64,000 nucleotides of DNA from Mycteria americana. Lineage: Eukaryota; Chordata; Aves; Ciconiiformes; Ciconiidae. The notes below the pieces were generated by a model. That model searched no databases. It was not told where the DNA came from and saw only the letters and a program-made list of their open reading frames with translations. Location of the stretch: NCBI RefSeq assembly GCF_035582795.1, contig NC_134366.1:149281519-149345518 (forward strand). The letters are read 5' to 3'. Shown piece by piece: positions 11,641-24,300 of this stretch; position 1 is the stretch's first letter; every line of letters begins with the position of its first letter. Made by a program: the position numbers and the translations under genes.

Positions 11641-13929
11641 ACCATGCCTTAAACTGTTTAGCTGCCTGTTGATCCCTGATGGGCACGTAGAGTCAACTGT
11701 GAACAGTGGAAAATTTTTTTTCCTGGTTTTCGAAGTAGTTACTAGGACAGAATATCCCCCACTGACCCTAAAGAGATGCAAACACAAGCCTGTGCTTTGA
11801 CTTCCCCAGTCCCCGTAAGCTGAACTGGTCCTCCCTCCCTACCTCTCAATTCCAGAAGAAAAATGGTTTTCATTGGAAAGACTGACTGAGATGTTGAGTC
11901 TTTTCATCAATACTTTCATATTTCCAACACAATAATGCAGTTTGGTCCTTCTGTTATAGCTTAAAAAAAAGTCCAAACAGCCCATTATAAATACCTTCTA
12001 CCATTTCAAAACAGGTATTTAATGCGTATACAACTGCCTGATGCCAGTAAGAGCAATACTTCAGCCGTGCCTGGCTGGGATGCAGTTGCGTAATTTTAGA
12101 GCTGGTAATTACAGTCAAATGCACCTCAAGTGTGTTTGCATCTCTTTAAACTGTAGGGTAGGATATGTCTCCAGAAAGATATATGTATTTGTTTTGTCAT
12201 TGCACAGCTTTTTGTGCATCTGGACGTTGAAAATAGCACAGTTGTGCTGGTAAATATCCACGGTGGCAAGGTTGTCGCTGGTTCTGCTCTGTAAGGTGGG
12301 CCCTAAATTCTGTCAATGGGAGTGATGTGCAGCAGAAGCCTAAATTTACATCACCAAAATGATGTGTTAACGAGCACGTTAGCAATACGTGGGTTCATAC
12401 GTGTGAGGGAGTACTGTGAATAAAATCCAGCTCCTGTCTTGACAGGCTGTAGACAAAACCGTATGTTTCTAAATGCATGTGTGTGACTGTAAGAGAATAG
12501 AAAGGGCCGTGCATCTTGCAATGTAGGTTAAAATTGAGCACTTGATGTTGAGAGGATTTAATTTGCTTGTTGGGAGTTTGTGTAAGGCCAGTAGGATGCA
12601 TCGCATTTCGGAAGAGGGGATGTTGCGCTGTATCTCAGCACTGGTCTAAACTTGTCCTAAACTGAAGGCTTGTTCCGGTGGTCTGGCTGGCTCATTAAGT
12701 GTCGTAAGTTAATGAACTTTCTAGTGCCTTTGTGAGGCAGGGAATTATTCATGTTTTATTTTTATGTAGGGCACAAAGAGTAAAGATAACACACTCAAAG
12801 CTCACTACAGCACATTAACCATGGATGGATCTTGATGGTTACTTTCCTGTTGTTATTGGTAAACCATTCCTTAAAAATGTTTGGTTTTACTTTTTGCCTT
12901 GCCAGATCTCACACGGTGCCCATTTTTAGAAAGGATCATCCCTTCACCTTCCTAGGGTAAAAATAAAGGCTGACAGCTTGTAATAACATGATGTGATCAC
13001 CCAGTGATCACCTCTCCTTAAAACTGGAAATTGCCCCGGTGGCAGAGGTGCAGATCTAGCAGTTGGTTGTCACCTTTGACTGTCGCCCGTAATATTTGAC
13101 TAAAGCTGATTGAAATGGTTTCTGGCTTTCTTGAGCAAAGCTCCACTTCCAGCCTAGATACGTTATCACTGAAGTTACAACACCCCTGCCTTGCTAACAG
13201 CCTTCTCCTAAAACTAGCAAACCTGTGTCCAAAACAGCAAGAGGGAGTATTTCTAATTGAAAAAATATTGACCAAAACAGTTTGACCAGCTGGATGCAGA
13301 GGCTGTTCCTAAGGTGTTGTTACCATCACTATGTGAAGGGAGATAGCGTTGTTCCTCTTTATTAGCAGGGACGGAAGACGCTGCTGGGACTTGTGCTTGG
13401 TTTGACGAGTAGTGGGGAGTGACTGGCATTGGAGTGGTCTGGCTTGGATTTACACTTGCATTGACCACGTTATAACCGGTGCAATGATTCCCACGCCCAG
13501 ATTGTTTTACGTATGTTTAGCAGGACTGACGCGTTTGCTTGCCTAACTCAGAAGGGCCATTTCAGTATTGCTGTCAAGAGCAGTGCACACTGTTCCTTTC
13601 CCAAATATATTTCAGCCAAAGACTGAAATTTTAAATGCGATAATTGGTGCTGTTGTTCATGTATTATGCTGAGACATGTTTTGCTCTTCCCCCTTCTGCC
13701 AAAAATGCATCTTCCCTGAAGGAGCAGCAACCTGCATACGCACTCCTGAGAGGCCACGCTTCCAAGACAAGCCCAGCTCACATCACAAAAATACGTCTGC
13801 TTGGTCGCAACTATTTTTCAACGATTCAAGTATGCCAAGGCCCTCTCTCCTTTCTGCAAGAGTGTCTTCTCCTCTGTTTCTTTCACTGGTTGCTCTTTGA
13901 GCTTGGCTGGAGTTTTTCATGTACGCGCA
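11641..13929. other. Intergenic DNA upstream of the cadherin CpG island
   Basis: AT-rich sequence without a supported exon. A minus-strand open stretch at 13253-13468 is rich in Asn, Ser and Gln and has no splice-site support that I can defend. Distal regulatory elements of the cadherin gene could lie here but none is recognisable by eye. Confidence 0.45.
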
Positions 13930-14168
13930 GGAAGGCAGGAGGTTGCCCGTTTTCCCCGAAGTCAGCGCCGGGAAGCGCTGCCCCTCCTTCTGCGTCCGCC
14001 TCTTGCGGCGGGGCAGGAGGGAGCTCCCAGCCGCGTTACACGCCAGCGGCAGAGGAGCCGGGAAGCAAGCTCTGGCACCGGGGAAAGGTAGGAATCCCCC
14101 GGGCACTGCTGTACGCTTTGCCACGGAGGGGGCTCCGCCTCCACCCACGGGCGGCGGGCTCGCCCCGT

Positions 14169-14176
14169 CCCCGCCC
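14169..14176 (-). promoter_or_regulatory. GC box (Sp1-type), minus orientation
   Basis: CCCCGCCC, the reverse complement of the Sp1 core, about 140 bp upstream of the start codon and close to a second GC box in the opposite orientation. Confidence 0.45.
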
Positions 14177-14201
14177 ACGGCTCTGAGTGGCCGCGGCGGC
14201 G

Positions 14202-14210
14202 GGGGCGGGC
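14202..14210 (+). promoter_or_regulatory. GC box (Sp1-type)
   Basis: GGGGCGGGC, about 110 bp upstream of the ATG. Such boxes are common at CpG-island promoters, so specificity is low. Confidence 0.45.
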
Positions 14211-14218
14211 CGGGTCTC

Positions 14219-14224
14219 CACGTG
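14219..14224. promoter_or_regulatory. Palindromic E-box CACGTG
   Basis: A perfect CACGTG about 94 bp upstream of the start codon. It is a bHLH-type binding word. It contains a CpG, so it could be methylation-sensitive. Function is inferred. Confidence 0.35.
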
Positions 14225-14286
14225 GCGTGGGTGTGCGCGGCGGGAGCGCGGCGCAGTGCCGCTCCCGGGGGTCCTCCGCTCCCCTC

Positions 14287-14311
14287 CCCTCCGCTCCGCT
14301 CCGCTCCGCTC
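14287..14311. repeat. (CCGCT)n pentanucleotide repeat in the 5' UTR
   Basis: Four perfect CCGCT units preceded by related CCCCT units, ending 7 bp before the start codon. The length of the leader just before the ATG could vary between individuals. Confidence 0.8.
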
Positions 14312-14317
14312 GGCGGG

Positions 14318-15356
14318 ATGAGCCGGGCGCGACGGAGCGGCTGCGGGCGGCTCCCGGCCCTGCTGCTGCTGCTGCTGCTGCTGCTCTGCGGGGCGGCAGG
14401 GCTGGGGCGCGGCGGCGGTCCCCGCCTGCTCCGCTTCTCCGGGCAGGTGCCCGAGAACAGCCCGGCCGGGACGCGGGTGCGGGGCTTGCGGGTGCCGCTG
14501 CGGAGGCTGCTGGGCCCCGGGGAGCCGGCCGGGGAGTGGGCGCTGGAGGGCGACGGCGCCTCCCGCTTCTCCCTCCAGCGGCGGCCGGGCGGCGGGCGGG
14601 AGCTGCTGCTGCTCCGCACGGCCGAGCGCCTGGACCGGGAGGCGCAGCCCGAGTACGGGCTCCGGCTGCGGCGGCGGCGGGCGGGGCGGTCCCCCCGGGA
14701 GGCGCTGCTGCGGGTCCGCGTCCTGGACCGCAACGACCACCGGCCGCGCCTGCCGCCGGCGCGGCCGCTGCAGGTGGACGAGCTGGCCCCGCTGGGCACG
14801 GAGGTGGCCCGGCTCCGCGCCTCGGACGGCGACGAGGGCGCCAACGCGCGTCTCACCTACCGGCCCTGGCCGCCGGGCGCCGGCAGCCGCCTGCTCTTCG
14901 TGGTGCCGCGCAGCGGGCAGGTGCTGACCGTGGGCTCGCTGCTGGGGCTGCGCCGGCTCCGCCTCTGCGTCGCGGCTCACGACCACGGCCGGCCGCGGCC
15001 GCTGCGCAGCCCCGCGCGGTGCCTGCGCCTGGCCGTGCGCGCCCGGCGGGCGGAGGCGGCGGCCGGCGGCGGGAGGCGGCGGCGGGCGCGCTCGCTGCCG
15101 CCGCCCGAGCGGCCGCCGGGGCCCGGCGCCCGGCGCTACACGGCCCGCCTGCCGCCCGGGGCGCGGGTGGGCGACACCGTCTTCACCGTCCCGCGGAGCC
15201 GCGACCGGGCGGCGGGCGGCTGGTTCGAGCTGGCGTCTCCCGGCGCCACCCCCGTGGGGGTCGACAGGGCGTCGGGGCGGCTCTACCTCCGGCGGGAGCT
15301 GCGAGCCGGCGGCCGGGCGGAGGTGCTGGTCAAGGTGCACCGCGGCGGCGGACGAG
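14318..15356 (+). CDS. Cadherin exon 1: signal peptide, EC1, EC2, most of EC3
   Basis: Residues 1-346, ending in phase 1 at donor gaG|gtaggg. The start is [14 protein letters not shown] plus nine Leu, then CGAAG: a typical signal peptide. EC1 shows PEN (45-47), LDRE (105-108) and the linker DRNDHRP (137-143). EC2 has [12 protein letters not shown] (170-181) but no DxNDN at its end. Instead an Arg/Gly/Pro-rich linker follows (about 241-273) containing RRRRAR (253-258). EC3 is degenerate. The exon is far richer in GC and Arg than all others, which fits its place in the CpG island. The start at 14318 is preferred over an in-frame ATG at 13919 because only the former is followed at once by a signal peptide. 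Confidence 0.85.
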
Positions 15357-18300
15357 GTAGGGGCCGGGCCGGGCGGCGGGGATGGGGGTGGGCCGCGGAA
15401 TGGCCGGGGGGGGATGGAGGGTCGCCCCGCGGGAGGGGGGACGCGGAGCGGACACGGCCGTGCCGGGCACTTGTCGCTCGAGGAGATGCGGCCGCGCTGC
15501 TGCCGCCCTCCGTGGGGTGTGGGGAGCCGCGGGCGGCTGTGGGAGCTGCCCCCAGGCTGGGTGTGGTGATGCGGGGATGCTCCTCTCTGGCAGCACCTGC
15601 ACAGCTCTCGCCTCCAGTCTTCGAAGGAACAGATGACAACCTGGGTGATGGTGTTCTGGTCATGTTGTCTCGTAAGGAATTCCTGTCACAGCAGGTTCCT
15701 TTTGTAGGACCAGAGGGGTCCGCTCACGGGTTAACAAGCAGTTGAAGCTTGTTAAAAAAGGGGGCACGCCACAACAGACAGCTTGTCTTATAGCGAGGGG
15801 AGGTCATAGAATCATAGGGCAACTGGAGAACCTCTTCAGGTCCTCCATGACCCGGGAAGGGAGAGGTGACGTTGCCTTGGGGGTGCGTGCGTACAGACCT
15901 ACAGCTACAGCCTGCTGCGCTTGGAGATCCTTCTGCGACTGTTCGCTGAACCCCTCTGAAGTGATGCTGGAAGTCAGCTACAGCAATGGCAGAGCAGAGC
16001 GTGGGAAGGGAGGGAAGCTGTTGTGCAACACATGTCAGTGGGCTTAGGACAAGCGAAAACCAAAAAAACCCCCAGAATCTGGAATCATAGGAGTCGGTGT
16101 AGAGAACAAAGTGGAGATATCATTATACCACTGTGTAAATCCTCGATGCGTCAACAGCTTGTGCTGTTGGAGAAGCATGTGCTTCTCCTAATAACAGCAA
16201 AGAGAACGGCTAGACTTGTTAAACTTCTTAAACCATGTTAAGCTTGAGGTACGTTATGGTGACTAAAGCCATCCTTTCCATCTTATTCAGAGTAAGTTTG
16301 ATAGTGTGTTTGTAGCTCAGGTCTCTGGTAACGTTACTGGTTATCATTTGCTTGTATTATGATGGGGTTTTTTGTTTCTTAGATGTTTACAACTTTATCG
16401 CAGGGGGAATATTTACAGTTTTCTGTAACTGGTTTTTACAGCCTAATGCTTAGGAAATGCGAAACATGGAGCTGGGAGCAAAACAAAAGTGTTGGAGCGC
16501 ACTGGGGGCTGTGATCTCCTTTCCCATCCTGCACCGTGTGCAGTCTAAGAATCCCAGAGCCGCCTGTCTGAGAGACTTATTCTTGCAGGAATGGGCTGTG
16601 TTTTGCAAGTGAGAAACATTTAACATAATAAAACCGCTGCACAGTATTTCTAGGTACCAACTTTAAACAAATCACCCGATATTGAAAGCAGAACTTCTCA
16701 TTCAAGCTAAAGATGGAGTTGGAAAGGTGACGTGTTGCTTGACTGTCTTGCTTATTTATAATGAAAGCAAACAACGTTGTGAGCAGTGTTGTACAAACAA
16801 TTAACCATGTTGTCCTCTCCAGTCTGGTGCTGTACAACATGTTTTCACCACTGTCTATGCACTGATAATGTATTGACAAGCGATGAGCCTCAGGGACAAA
16901 GGAATTCGATGATCAAGTGGGACAAGGTCAATTAGATACTCCTTTAAGCCACTTTTAAAATCAAAACCAAGTCATAACTTTGTACAGTAACAAACTTGGG
17001 ATCTCTTTCTGGCTGCGTTATTTTACAGGAAGATGGTGAAACAGTGGGAGGCTTTGAGCACTCATTTTTTATCTGAAGAAACCTGGTGAACTGTCTAAAG
17101 CCAAACAGAATTAACTTTGGTTTGCTCCTCATTTCTCCTCATGCCTTTTACTAAATATAATTAACAGCAGGTCACATAGTAATCAATATTATGGAACATG
17201 TGCCAAGCTTTTAATCCTCTCATTAATTGAAAAACAAAACTATTGGACCCTTATTAATTGCCATCTCTTATGTAAAAGTTGTGAATGGACTTAGGTGTTT
17301 CACAGGTGCTGCTTCTCCAGTGAAGCGTGTGTCTTGCGGTTTTGTTTTTTTCAAGAAGAGCAAAGCTTTTTTGGCACTTAAAAAAAATAATTAAAAAAGG
17401 AGGTCAGATAGTAACTTACAGCATTGTTTTTTGCAACTGTAGTCCTAGGAAGACAAGGTATTCATGTACATGGTTGAACTACTGAAATAAACTGAGCATG
17501 GAGTACGATAACTTTCTGAATCCTACCTGTTGCTCAGTTGTACTCCTAGCAGTGATGTGTATGGGGCTGCCGTCTGTTCTGTGGGGACATGGTAGCTGGC
17601 ACTGTGAAAATACAGTTCTCCCATTGAATATACACTTGGTACGTGGACTGTGCATCGCAGAGAGGTTTGCACAACTTTGGTGAATTGTCTTATTTACCTA
17701 CACAAAGCAGTTAGCATCTTCTTTAGGAATCTGGCAGGTTGCCTCCATCTCTCAAAGCCTTGCTGTTCTGGGCTCTGCATGAGCGTAGTTGTGGGATTGG
17801 GACCTGGAGTTCAGACAAGACTTACACAAAGATAGGAGCTACTAACCCCCCCTTTCCTCATCCATATTTTCTTCTGGGACATTTAACATCTTGGGAACAC
17901 TGACTGTGCCATCAGAAGGCAGAGGAACAGCGTGTAGCCTGAGCATGGAAAGGCCGGGGGTGGTGGGGCAGGGTTGAAAGGGCTGTAGCTCCCTTTCCCT
18001 TCCAGGTCTGCCTCTGTTCATGCATACCTGCTGTCGTGGTTTAACCCGGCAGGCAGCTAAACACCACACAGCCATTCGCTCACTCCCCCCGCAGTGGGAG
18101 GGGGGAAGAGAATCGGTGGGAAAAAAATAAAGTAAGATTCGCAGGTTGTGGTAAAGACAGTTTAGTAGGACAGAAAAGGAAGGGGAAATAATAATAATAA
18201 TGATAAAAGAATATACAAAATAAGTGATGCACAATGCAGTTGCTCACCGCCTGCTGAGCGATGCCCAGCCAGTCCCTGAGCAGCGGTCCCCTGGCCAGCT

Positions 18301-21300
18301 TTCCCCTAGTTTCTATACTGAGCATGATGCCATATGGTATGGAATAGCCCTTTGGCCAGTTGGGGTCAGCTGTCCTGGCTGTGCCCCCTCCCAGCTTCTT
18401 GTGCATCTCCAGCCTTCTCAGTCAGCAGAGCAGGGGAAGCTGAAAAGTCCTGGACTGGTGTAAGCACTGCTTAGCAACAACTAAAACATCAGTGTGTTAT
18501 CAACATTATTCTCATACTAAATCCAGCACACAGCACTATACCAGCTACTGGGAAGAAAATTAACCCTATCCCAGCTGAAACCAGGACACCTGCCCACACC
18601 TGCAAGCACCTGCATAGGTTCTCGTGGTTGTTACTGACTTACACAGGGTGGGACATGTGCAGCTACACAACTGTTTCCTCTTCCTCCACCGATGGTCATC
18701 CTTTCTGTAGCTGGGGGTACGTCCTGGTACACCCTGTGTAGAAGCTTTATGTTTAGGACTTTGTCTATCATGTCTATCATGTCTATCTTCACTTCAAAAA
18801 GTGAAGGAACACAATTTCTTACCCAGTGCTTTGACTCTAGCAGACTTTCAGCTCTGTTTTGTTTTTTTAATCTTAAGAGCCTACCACGAAGGGCTTATAG
18901 AGCACATGCTGCATTGGCTTGGAATAGGGAGATCCATTGGGTGATTTCCACGCTCCTGCACACACCGACACCGCAGATACAGCCCACACGCTATCAAACT
19001 GAAAACACCCGTGGTAAGACATCACTCCATAATCTATAAAGGTTCTTTATCTTTAACAACAAGGGAGACTCAAAAGCCCAGCAAGACAAATCTCTTCCCC
19101 CTCCAGCATGTCTGCAGTGCTCTGAAGAGTAAGCTTGAGGCTAGCAACCCTTTAAATCTGGGATGCCTCAAGACATTGAAGTGAGGTAAACACCAGGAGT
19201 TAGTTTATGACTGAAATGAATAAAACAGTGGTAAGGCTGTTCAGTATTTCCATGTTTTGGAACTGAGATGGATCTCTGGTCCCCTGTTCTCGTTCAGGTG
19301 GGATAAAAACTATTTACTATTGTAACTGAATTCCAAGGAGATAGATCTTGAATCTGACTGAGGAGGCTGTAGCATAATGCTGTTCCTCGAGTATAGTGTC
19401 TTATGGTAGGATATGAGCAGTATTGAACCCTTATGACTCACTGGAAGCTAACCATTTTAAAAAGGCATCTGTCAATCTTGAAATTCCTGAAAATACAGCC
19501 TAGACTGCACATGGAAACATTACATGGTTTGAGTCCCCTTGCACCTTCTTAAAAAACTTCCACCAGGGTGCCTAGTGGGAAAGGAAAGCCTTTCAATCCA
19601 CATAATATAGCTTCTGTAAAAACTAACAAGTAATCCGTATATGTTCCTGGCTATGATTTCAAATCAAGATACAGCTTAGGGTTGGTTTTTTTATTGAGCC
19701 AGAAATGGCCCATTGCTTCCTGGCACCCCCTGACATTTTTAGAACAAAATAAACCTGACTCCAGAAACAGAAATCTGACCTGGCAATAAGGTTTGGAGGT
19801 CATACTATATGCTGCTTTTTTTTTTTTCCCCTCCTGGTATCAGACTGATTAAAACCATCTGTGGATACCATTGCTATGCCTTCACATTCAGGTGCCGACA
19901 GAGAAAAAGCTTGCTTCACTTAAACCGTGAAACCATTTTAATGGCCAGGGATCATTAGACAAAACAGCAAGCTCCAGGATGAAGGTTATTGTGTTACCCT
20001 GCCTGCATGTATCTTTGGAAGAATCTTACTGTAAAAAAAATTGATGTAAAAATATATAATGACCCAGAGGCAATAAATAAGTGGTAAGAATGTCTGATAA
20101 AGTTGATAGCTGAGAAACCAACAAAAAGCTTAAAAACTGAAGAGGTAAATGTAAAGTTTATGTTACAAGTGTTCTTAGTAAGGTACCTAAGAAGCTATTT
20201 AAATGATGAGAAAGCCTTTACCATAACAAGTTAAAGAGAAAAGCAATAGGAGACCTTCAAAATAGAATATTCAGCCCTTTATTCTTAATGTTTATATCTT
20301 AAATCCTTTATACAGCCTATGATTTCATATTTCTGAGTTTTCATTACATTACAACAGCAGGAAAGCATTTAAAAATCTGTTTTAGACCCAGATCAAAGCT
20401 GCACCATGCCAGAAATATCCCTGCATGCTCTCGGTGTTGTCTCACGCTCCAAGAGCACTGTGCGGTGCGCGGCAGGGTTTAATTTTTGTGTACAGGCAGG
20501 GCTGGCTGCCTTTTCACACCTGCATTACACATGGGAGGCCCAAAATTCACACATGCTGTGTTTGCACAAGCAGTTTGTTCATATAAGCAACCCTAGGCAG
20601 ACGTGCATGTAGCCTTCTTGTTTGGGAATACGACTCTGAAGTGGAATTGAACTCGCTCCCGTTCGTGCGTCTCCGATGGGCTTTGAAAGCAGTCCTTGCT
20701 GGAGAGCGGTGGTGGCTTCTCAGCAGGCGTTTCGGTGCAGGCCTTAGTGTTTCCTTGCTAAAGCAGCCTGACTAGTGCGTATCGTGACAGTACTGGAGTT
20801 TTAGCCTGAGCAGAGGTTGGCATGCTAGTGGAAACTGTCCAAAATTTGAGAGAAAGTTAAGCAGAAAGTTGAAGAAAAGCCTTTAAAAGCTTGACCTTAG
20901 GAAGCAGGCTGATGGAAGGGACTTGGGGTTCTGCTCCTGCCCTGTAACTATACGCTTTTCCCTGTCTTGCGCATTGCTGATGGAAGGACCTAAAAGCAGC
21001 GCTTGGTGACAGCAGAGTAAGGAGCGGTTTGTGCATATGACTACGGATGCACTTGCTTTACATCAGATGGGTTGGCTGAGCTTTTGAGCAAGTAAGCGAA
21101 TGCTATATATATGGAGTAGACACCTGCTTCGTAAGAGAGAAGTAGCAAAGTGGCGAGGGATATGTCTGTGGAAGGGGAAGAGGATCCATTTAGAAATGTA
21201 GTGTATAAGGAGAACCAGAAGGAAGGCTATCAACTCTACCTTTTCATTTCTTAGGACGCAGCACAGGAACCGGCACACGGCTCCTTTGGAGGCTGCTGCT

Positions 21301-24300
21301 CTGGTTAATCCAAACGCACCTCTAAATGCTGCTGTCTGCCTTGACCAAAGGTGCACGTGCTGCTGGGCTGGAGGTGCATCTCTTACAGTTGCATCCAATG
21401 GTGTTAACAAGAAATACTGCTACAACTGTTTTGGCATCTCTTTAAATAAAACACACTATTGCTGCTCAAAAAAAATATTGGTATTTTGCTGGCGACGATA
21501 ACTTTTTAGGTGTTTGGAAGGAAGTTAGTACACACAAAGTATGGTCACAGGAACAGCTCTTATTGCATAAAGCCTCAGCAAGCATCTTTTTATTTTAAAA
21601 CCATTTGAACAAACCTCAGAAAGAGACTTACTTATGTTAAAGGACAATGCTGACACAAGAACAAATGCCTGTAGCTTTTCTGCAGAGAGACTGGGACTGG
21701 AAGCGAGGTGATTCCTAACCACTGCAGCCATCGGATTCTGCCTCTCAGGAAGAAGATCTTTTATGCCCCACACAAACTACTTTAAACTTAATAAGTGTCA
21801 CTTTAATGAGGAAGAGTAGGTGCTGTGTTGTGTGGGACAACAGGAAGGCAGAGGCAGCGGTTGGGAGCTTGTCCAGTATAGGCCTCTCGAAGGATGTTGG
21901 GTTTCTTTAATGATGCTGCCCGTATTAAAATGTTTAGGAATCTTTCTAGAATTTGTGACTATACGTTTTGAGCCTGTTTTTTGTTGGCAGATAAGAGACC
22001 TTGCAGTAATTTCACTGCAGTGACATAGGTACAGTCTTGGAGTGTGCTGTACCACACAAATGTCTATTTTGTCTGTATCTTTTCACTTGCTTTGTGAAAT
22101 ATTGACCAGAGGGTGGGACATGAAGTTGTGAGGGATGGAAACAAAACCAAAGAACATGCTTCTCCTTCCTATCAACAGTAAAAGCTGAATGATCTGCAAA
22201 GAGAAGCAACTTCTAAATGCCAAGATCGCAGCTGTCTCTTACAGCACTTTCCTTCTTTAAACAAAAAGATTAAAAAATTCCCCAAATGTCCTCTGTGCTG
22301 CTGACTCCTCAGCTATTCTTGCTATGTCAGCATGGTCTGACTTCCTCACCAACTGATGTGCCTGCAAATAATTATGGACTGTATAGTATTTAATAACATC
22401 TTTTAATGGTGATTAGTAGGCTGTTAACATGGCAAGCTGTAGTAAAAAACTTGTTTTATGAACAGTCCTGTCATCTGGAAGCTTTTGAGATCCTGTAAAT
22501 AATTGTACTTCCCACCTGCTCTGCAGTGCTGTGAAGGGTTCCTGATCCTCATGGTTGGGTGGTAATGGACAGCTGTTGGCAGATACAGTAGAGTTAAGGG
22601 TGGAGGCAAAGATGCTACATCTGTAATCACAGGTCTGACAGTGCTTCAGAGCCTTCCTCTGGACACAAACAAAAAAAGAGGATGACACCACAGTCAAGCT
22701 TTAAAGGCTAGGGCAGGATGATGTGGTAGCAGAAAAGATACAATGGATTTTGCAGTGCTGCTCCTGCATCTGCCTGAAGCTTTCCTGTGATGTACGGACA
22801 TCTGCCGGTGGAGATGTCTTTGCTGCCCAACAAATGCCGTAGGTGTCTGAGATATACAGTGTGATGGAGGTACCTGCTGTATCTTTGCATTCCCACAAAA
22901 AGTGAAAAATTGGCCGAAGATTTGTCTTTGCTGCCCGTGTGTGCAGTAGCACCTGCAATTGCCTTTTAGCTCTGATGGTCCCACTGGGTAAGTCTGCAGG
23001 TAGTACTGTAAGCAAGACCTTGCCTCCTAAAATTGGAGAGGTGGTGTGTGAGTAGAAAACATGTCCAAGTGCTGGTGTATACTAAGAAATATGTCATGAA
23101 AATAACACAAAGTGATCTCTGCAGGCTGGTCTGTCAAGCTTGCTGGCTGTGGTTAACCAAGGAGGGAAAACTGAAACCCACTGACATAGCTTTAGATGAG
23201 GCAGTTGGTACAGTCACATTGCCCAGCTGTTCTGTGGCTGTGGACTGTTCATTCACAAGCTAATGTAGTGGTTTGTGGGCTTTCAAGGGAGTAGAGAGAC
23301 CTATTTCTGTAACTGGGATGGTGAGGATATTACCCTGCCTTCAAGACATGGCCCTCTCTACTTAGTCCAACAGAGTCCAGTTGGTACGCTAGTGTGTTAT
23401 AAGGGGACGTCATACCCCTGAGCATTGTATCCAAACCTTAGGAGTATTTTTGAGAAACCGAATCTGTTAATTAACAGAAACTTCACCCTTAGGGATCTCT
23501 CATCAGTGTTTGGGGTGGAGCTGACCCATCATTTTCATGACAGCGGACTAGCTGTACTAAAACTGCCCTGTACAACTTTTCTTAAGGAGGTTGGGGAAAA
23601 GAAATTCAGAATATTAAGGCTTTAGTTCTAGGGGGGTGACCTGTGCCATGAAGGCTCTCCCCGCTCTGAGAGCTCCTCCTCGCCCCAACGCTTCTCCCAG
23701 GAGGGATGACAGCACGTGCGGTAGCTGGGGCAGATGCTTGAGCATTGTAGGCATGGCTGAGCAGTCTGCTTGTCGAGACCAAGCAAAAGCTGCTTTCCCT
23801 TTTCCTTTCCCTCAGTGGGCACCCTTATTTGGGATCCCCGTCTTCTGGCCAGCTGCTGACTTTCATAAAGCTTGTAGGAACAAACTGGCCACCGGATTCA
23901 AAAGCCGCTTGGGCAGGAGAGAGGGGGCACAGCGGACAGCATGACTGTGTAAATATCGCTTCTTTAGGCTAAAAGGCATTTCTGAAAGTGATGATGAACT
24001 CTGGTTAAAGATTAATTACTGCTTTAAGGCATTTTGTTGGAAGTTTAAATACTCTTAAGTAGATTATTCCTGGTTTGGGGGAAATTTCTGAAAGGCACAA
24101 AAATGCACATGGAAGAGTTTTCATGAGGCGTGTCCGTATGTATTTTAATTTTTTTTTCAGATTCAGTACTTCAGTGTTTGTAGGATACTGCGTAGTGGAT
24201 GAGGACTGGATGGCAGGCGCTTTGAGGACAGGGATGTTTTAGAGTTAGTTTATGAGATACTTAACACGGTGACCCAGTCTTGTCTGATCCTCAGGTAGTA

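Larger units (their letters stand above)
13930..15560. promoter_or_regulatory. CpG island covering the promoter and first exon of the cadherin gene
   Basis: Base composition changes abruptly from AT-rich to very GC-rich with dense CpG, then returns to AT-rich beyond about 15.6 kb. The island includes the probable TATA-less core promoter, the 5' UTR and the whole first coding exon. The exact transcription start cannot be read from sequence alone. Confidence 0.75.

Noticed and set aside
13919..14317. In-frame upstream ATG that would extend the cadherin by 133 residues
   Set aside because: The extension is not hydrophobic and would bury the signal peptide; 14318 has G at -3 and is followed at once by a typical signal peptide.
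13783..15340. Long minus-strand open frames (357 and 434 codons) and a second plus-strand frame (14227-15360) in the CpG island
   Set aside because: Extreme GC content removes stop codons from all frames. The products are Arg/Pro/Ala-rich with no domain, while the 14318 frame gives a signal peptide and EC repeats.
15805..15830. catagaatcatagg, resembling the antisense CR1 tail
   Set aside because: The following bases do not match the CR1 3' UTR; too short to call.
22413..23015. Cluster of overlapping minus-strand open frames in intron 1
   Set aside because: The frames shift, there is no domain or splice support, and it could be an unrecognised old repeat.
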